Of a stretch of DNA of 44,991 bases, positions 43,994-44,991 are shown piece after piece (the first letter of the stretch is position 1; the number at the start of each line of letters is the position of its first letter). The stretch covers positions 1 through 44,991 of the forward strand of contig JAJZLK010000041.1 in NCBI GenBank assembly GCA_021803655.1, written 5' to 3'. This stretch comes from Thermoplasmata archaeon (GTDB taxonomy: Archaea; Thermoplasmatota; Thermoplasmata; Thermoplasmatales; Thermoplasmataceae). Below the pieces are notes generated by a model. The model made no database searches. It was not told the origin of the DNA and was given only the letters and a program-made list of their open reading frames with translations. The translations under genes and the position numbers were made by a program.

Positions 43994-44072
43994 CCGCGGT
44001 ATCTAATTTTGCCGGGAAAGTTCATGTTTCATAGTATCATTGGTTGTGAGGAGTCGCTTCTGTCCGCAGGAA

Positions 44073-44330
44073 TCAGAATTTTCTCCTTGTAAATTTCATT
44101 CTTCCAACGAAATCGATAATCCACTGCACCATCTGTTCCTTTGTCCGGACCCCGTCACTGGTAATCTCGACCATGGAGTCTTCGTCCATTCTGACCAGTT
44201 TCCTGGAAGTCATCCATTCCAGGTAGCGGGAAAATTTGTCATAGGACATCCCTGACCATGTGGCAAGGGCCGTCCTGTTCATCCTTCCGTTCTCTGACAG
44301 GCAGGTAATTATCCTTGCGACAACGTACAG
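44073..44330 (-). CDS. Winged-helix transcriptional regulator (HTH_45-like), non-standard start
   Basis: The first standard start is the ATG at 44282, giving 69 residues. Before it the frame encodes LYVVARIITCLSENGR without any ATG, GTG or TTG back to the stop, and this completes helix 1 of a HTH_45-type archaeal winged helix: MNRTALATWSGMSYDKFSRY forms helices 2-3 and KLVRMDEDSMVEITSDGVR the wing. A CTG at 44330, just at the overlap with the end of the upstream membrane-protein gene, is a possible start. Such small regulators bind DNA as dimers. It probably works with the membrane protein encoded just upstream, perhaps as a signal sensor pair. Confidence 0.6.
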   Translation of the reverse strand: MYVVARIITCLSENGRMNRTALATWSGMSYDKFSRYLEWMTSRKLVRMDEDSMVEITSDGVRTKEQMVQWIIDFVGRMKFTRRKF

Positions 44331-44331
44331 A

Positions 44332-44820
44332 TCAGGTCTGAATTCCGTTCTGCCTGTATTCGGTATACAACCACCTCAATTCCCAGAGAAAATTGTCAAT
44401 GTTCCTGATCTTCTGCACTTCCAGTCCGATTGTGCTTTCCCTGAGAGCAACTGCAATCAGAAGCGAGGACAGGAGCAGTAGCCACAAGGATGGTACAAAG
44501 TGCAGGAACGACAATGAAACACCAGACAATATGAAGAATACCACGATAAACGAGATGAACCAGTATTCCATTATTCCCAGCAGAGTTACCAGTGAAAAGG
44601 CATATTTTGCCCTGGAAACCTCGTTGAAGGTCTCCTCCCAGTCGATGGTCTCAATCATCCTCAGAACTCCAAGGATTCCCTCCTTCAGATGTTCTTTCCA
44701 TTCACCGGTTGCCTCAGCACTAAGTGTTCTCGTTATGATGCGACGTACAATCAGGATTGAGGCAAGTATTGTGAAGAATATGAAGACTGTTCCGTTTACA
44801 TACGAGCCCTGTGCTATCCT
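44332..44820 (-). CDS. Small membrane protein with about three transmembrane helices, start uncertain
   Basis: From the ATG at 44658 the protein has 108 residues with two apolar helices (YWFISFIVVFFILSGVS and LWLLLLSSLLIAVAL). The frame stays open upstream to beyond 44830 and encodes a third good helix (GTVFIFFTILASILIVRR) and a loop that joins the rest without a break. No ATG, GTG or TTG occurs in that extension. A TATA-like AAATACTTATA near 44837-44847 predicts a transcript start around 44815-44820, where ATA and ATC codons stand in frame. The C-terminal tail (NIDNFLWELRWLYTEYRQNG) overlaps the winged-helix frame. Function unknown. Confidence 0.5.
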   Translation of the reverse strand, partial: RIAQGSYVNGTVFIFFTILASILIVRRIITRTLSAEATGEWKEHLKEGILGVLRMIETIDWEETFNEVSRAKYAFSLVTLLGIMEYWFISFIVVFFILSGVSLSFLHFVPSLWLLLLSSLLIAVALRESTIGLEVQKIRNIDNFLWELRWLYTEYRQNGIQT

Positions 44821-44886
44821 GATAGTTCCAATATAAGTATTTATGGAATAATAAGAGTGTGGGAGAGATTCTTGGATACCGAGTGA

Positions 44887-44991
44887 TTAAACAGGCTCAA
44901 TACTCTTAATCCTGCTTCTCTTGAATGTCCTCACTGCATTCCTGAGGTGGCAGTATGCGATGATGTACTTCCTCTTCCTCTCTCTGACGTC
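44887..44991 (-). CDS. C-terminus of a possible WYL-like regulator (partial, right edge)
   Basis: The visible 34 residues end the protein: KYIIAYCHLRNAVRTFKRSR, then IKSIEPV and a stop. The pattern YC.LRN..RTFK..RI.S resembles the end of WYL-type ligand-binding domains, where a YC-R...R.F..-RI strand pair is common. WYL proteins usually regulate transcription, often in defence or stress. Only the C-terminus is present, so the call is tentative. Confidence 0.4.
   Translation of the reverse strand, partial: DVRERKRKYIIAYCHLRNAVRTFKRSRIKSIEPV

Noticed and set aside
1-44991. tRNA genes, CRISPR arrays or a replication origin
   Set aside because: I looked for T-loop GGTTCGAATCC-like sequences, evenly spaced direct repeats and origin-type repeats beside Cdc6/Orc genes, and found none that stands up.

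Overview
The window looks like chromosome from a euryarchaeon of the Thermoplasmata (Thermoplasmatales-like). The evidence is an archaeal GINS subunit, an archaeal-type RNase P RNA, split methylmalonyl-CoA mutase subunits with a MeaB GTPase, a ComA-type phosphosulfolactate synthase, an archaeal ATP sulfurylase, and many genes whose start codon lies about 26 nt after a TATA-like element, as expected for leaderless mRNAs. The lineage is inferred from gene content. No 16S rRNA is present.

Positions 1 to about 23.57 kb are an accessory, defence-rich island. From the left edge it holds: (i) the start of a minus-strand operon encoding a DUF2604-like ubiquitin-fold protein ending Gly-Gly-Ser, followed by a protein resembling the Metal_CEHH family of prokaryotic ubiquitin-like operons; (ii) an IS4/IS1634-like insertion sequence; (iii) an HsdS-like specificity protein with no adjacent methylase; (iv) a 65-codon gene with a leaderless promoter; (v) a giant RecD-like helicase with a C-terminal nuclease-like domain; (vi) a second IS with a DUF2080 gene and a DDE transposase; (vii) a possible PD-(D/E)XK endonuclease converging on a type IIG-like nuclease-methylase-TRD protein; (viii) a tyrosine recombinase divergent from a tiny ribbon-helix-helix gene across a cluster of TGTGTATAC operator-like repeats; (ix) an AAA ATPase and subtilisin-like protease pair matching IetAS; (x) a HerA-type ATPase with a nuclease-like C-terminus, in tandem with a Fic-like protein that lacks both the catalytic His and the inhibitory Glu; (xi) the 3' relic of a third IS; (xii) four small overlapping genes of unknown function.

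From about 23.85 kb the sequence becomes compact housekeeping DNA. It holds an MqnD-like protein, aldehyde dehydrogenase, isocitrate dehydrogenase, purA and hutU. Next is a sulfur cluster: a ComA fused to a winged helix, divergent from APS reductase, ATP sulfurylase and a TatD-like hydrolase. This suggests sulfate to APS to sulfite, with ComA as a possible sulfite sink that uses PEP. After it come GINS, rnpB, a predicted secreted or anchored protein, a small zinc protein, a glycosyltransferase, the methylmalonyl-CoA mutase/MeaB operon, pyruvate phosphate dikinase (a PEP source), a winged-helix/membrane protein pair, and the tail of a possible WYL-like regulator at the right edge.

The best candidates for undescribed biology are the ubiquitin-like operon (cut by the left edge), the HerA plus degenerate Fic pair, the four-gene overlapping module at 22.3-23.6 kb, and the ComA-winged-helix fusion with a perfect 7-1-7 palindrome in its promoter. 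No tRNA, CRISPR array or replication origin was recognised.
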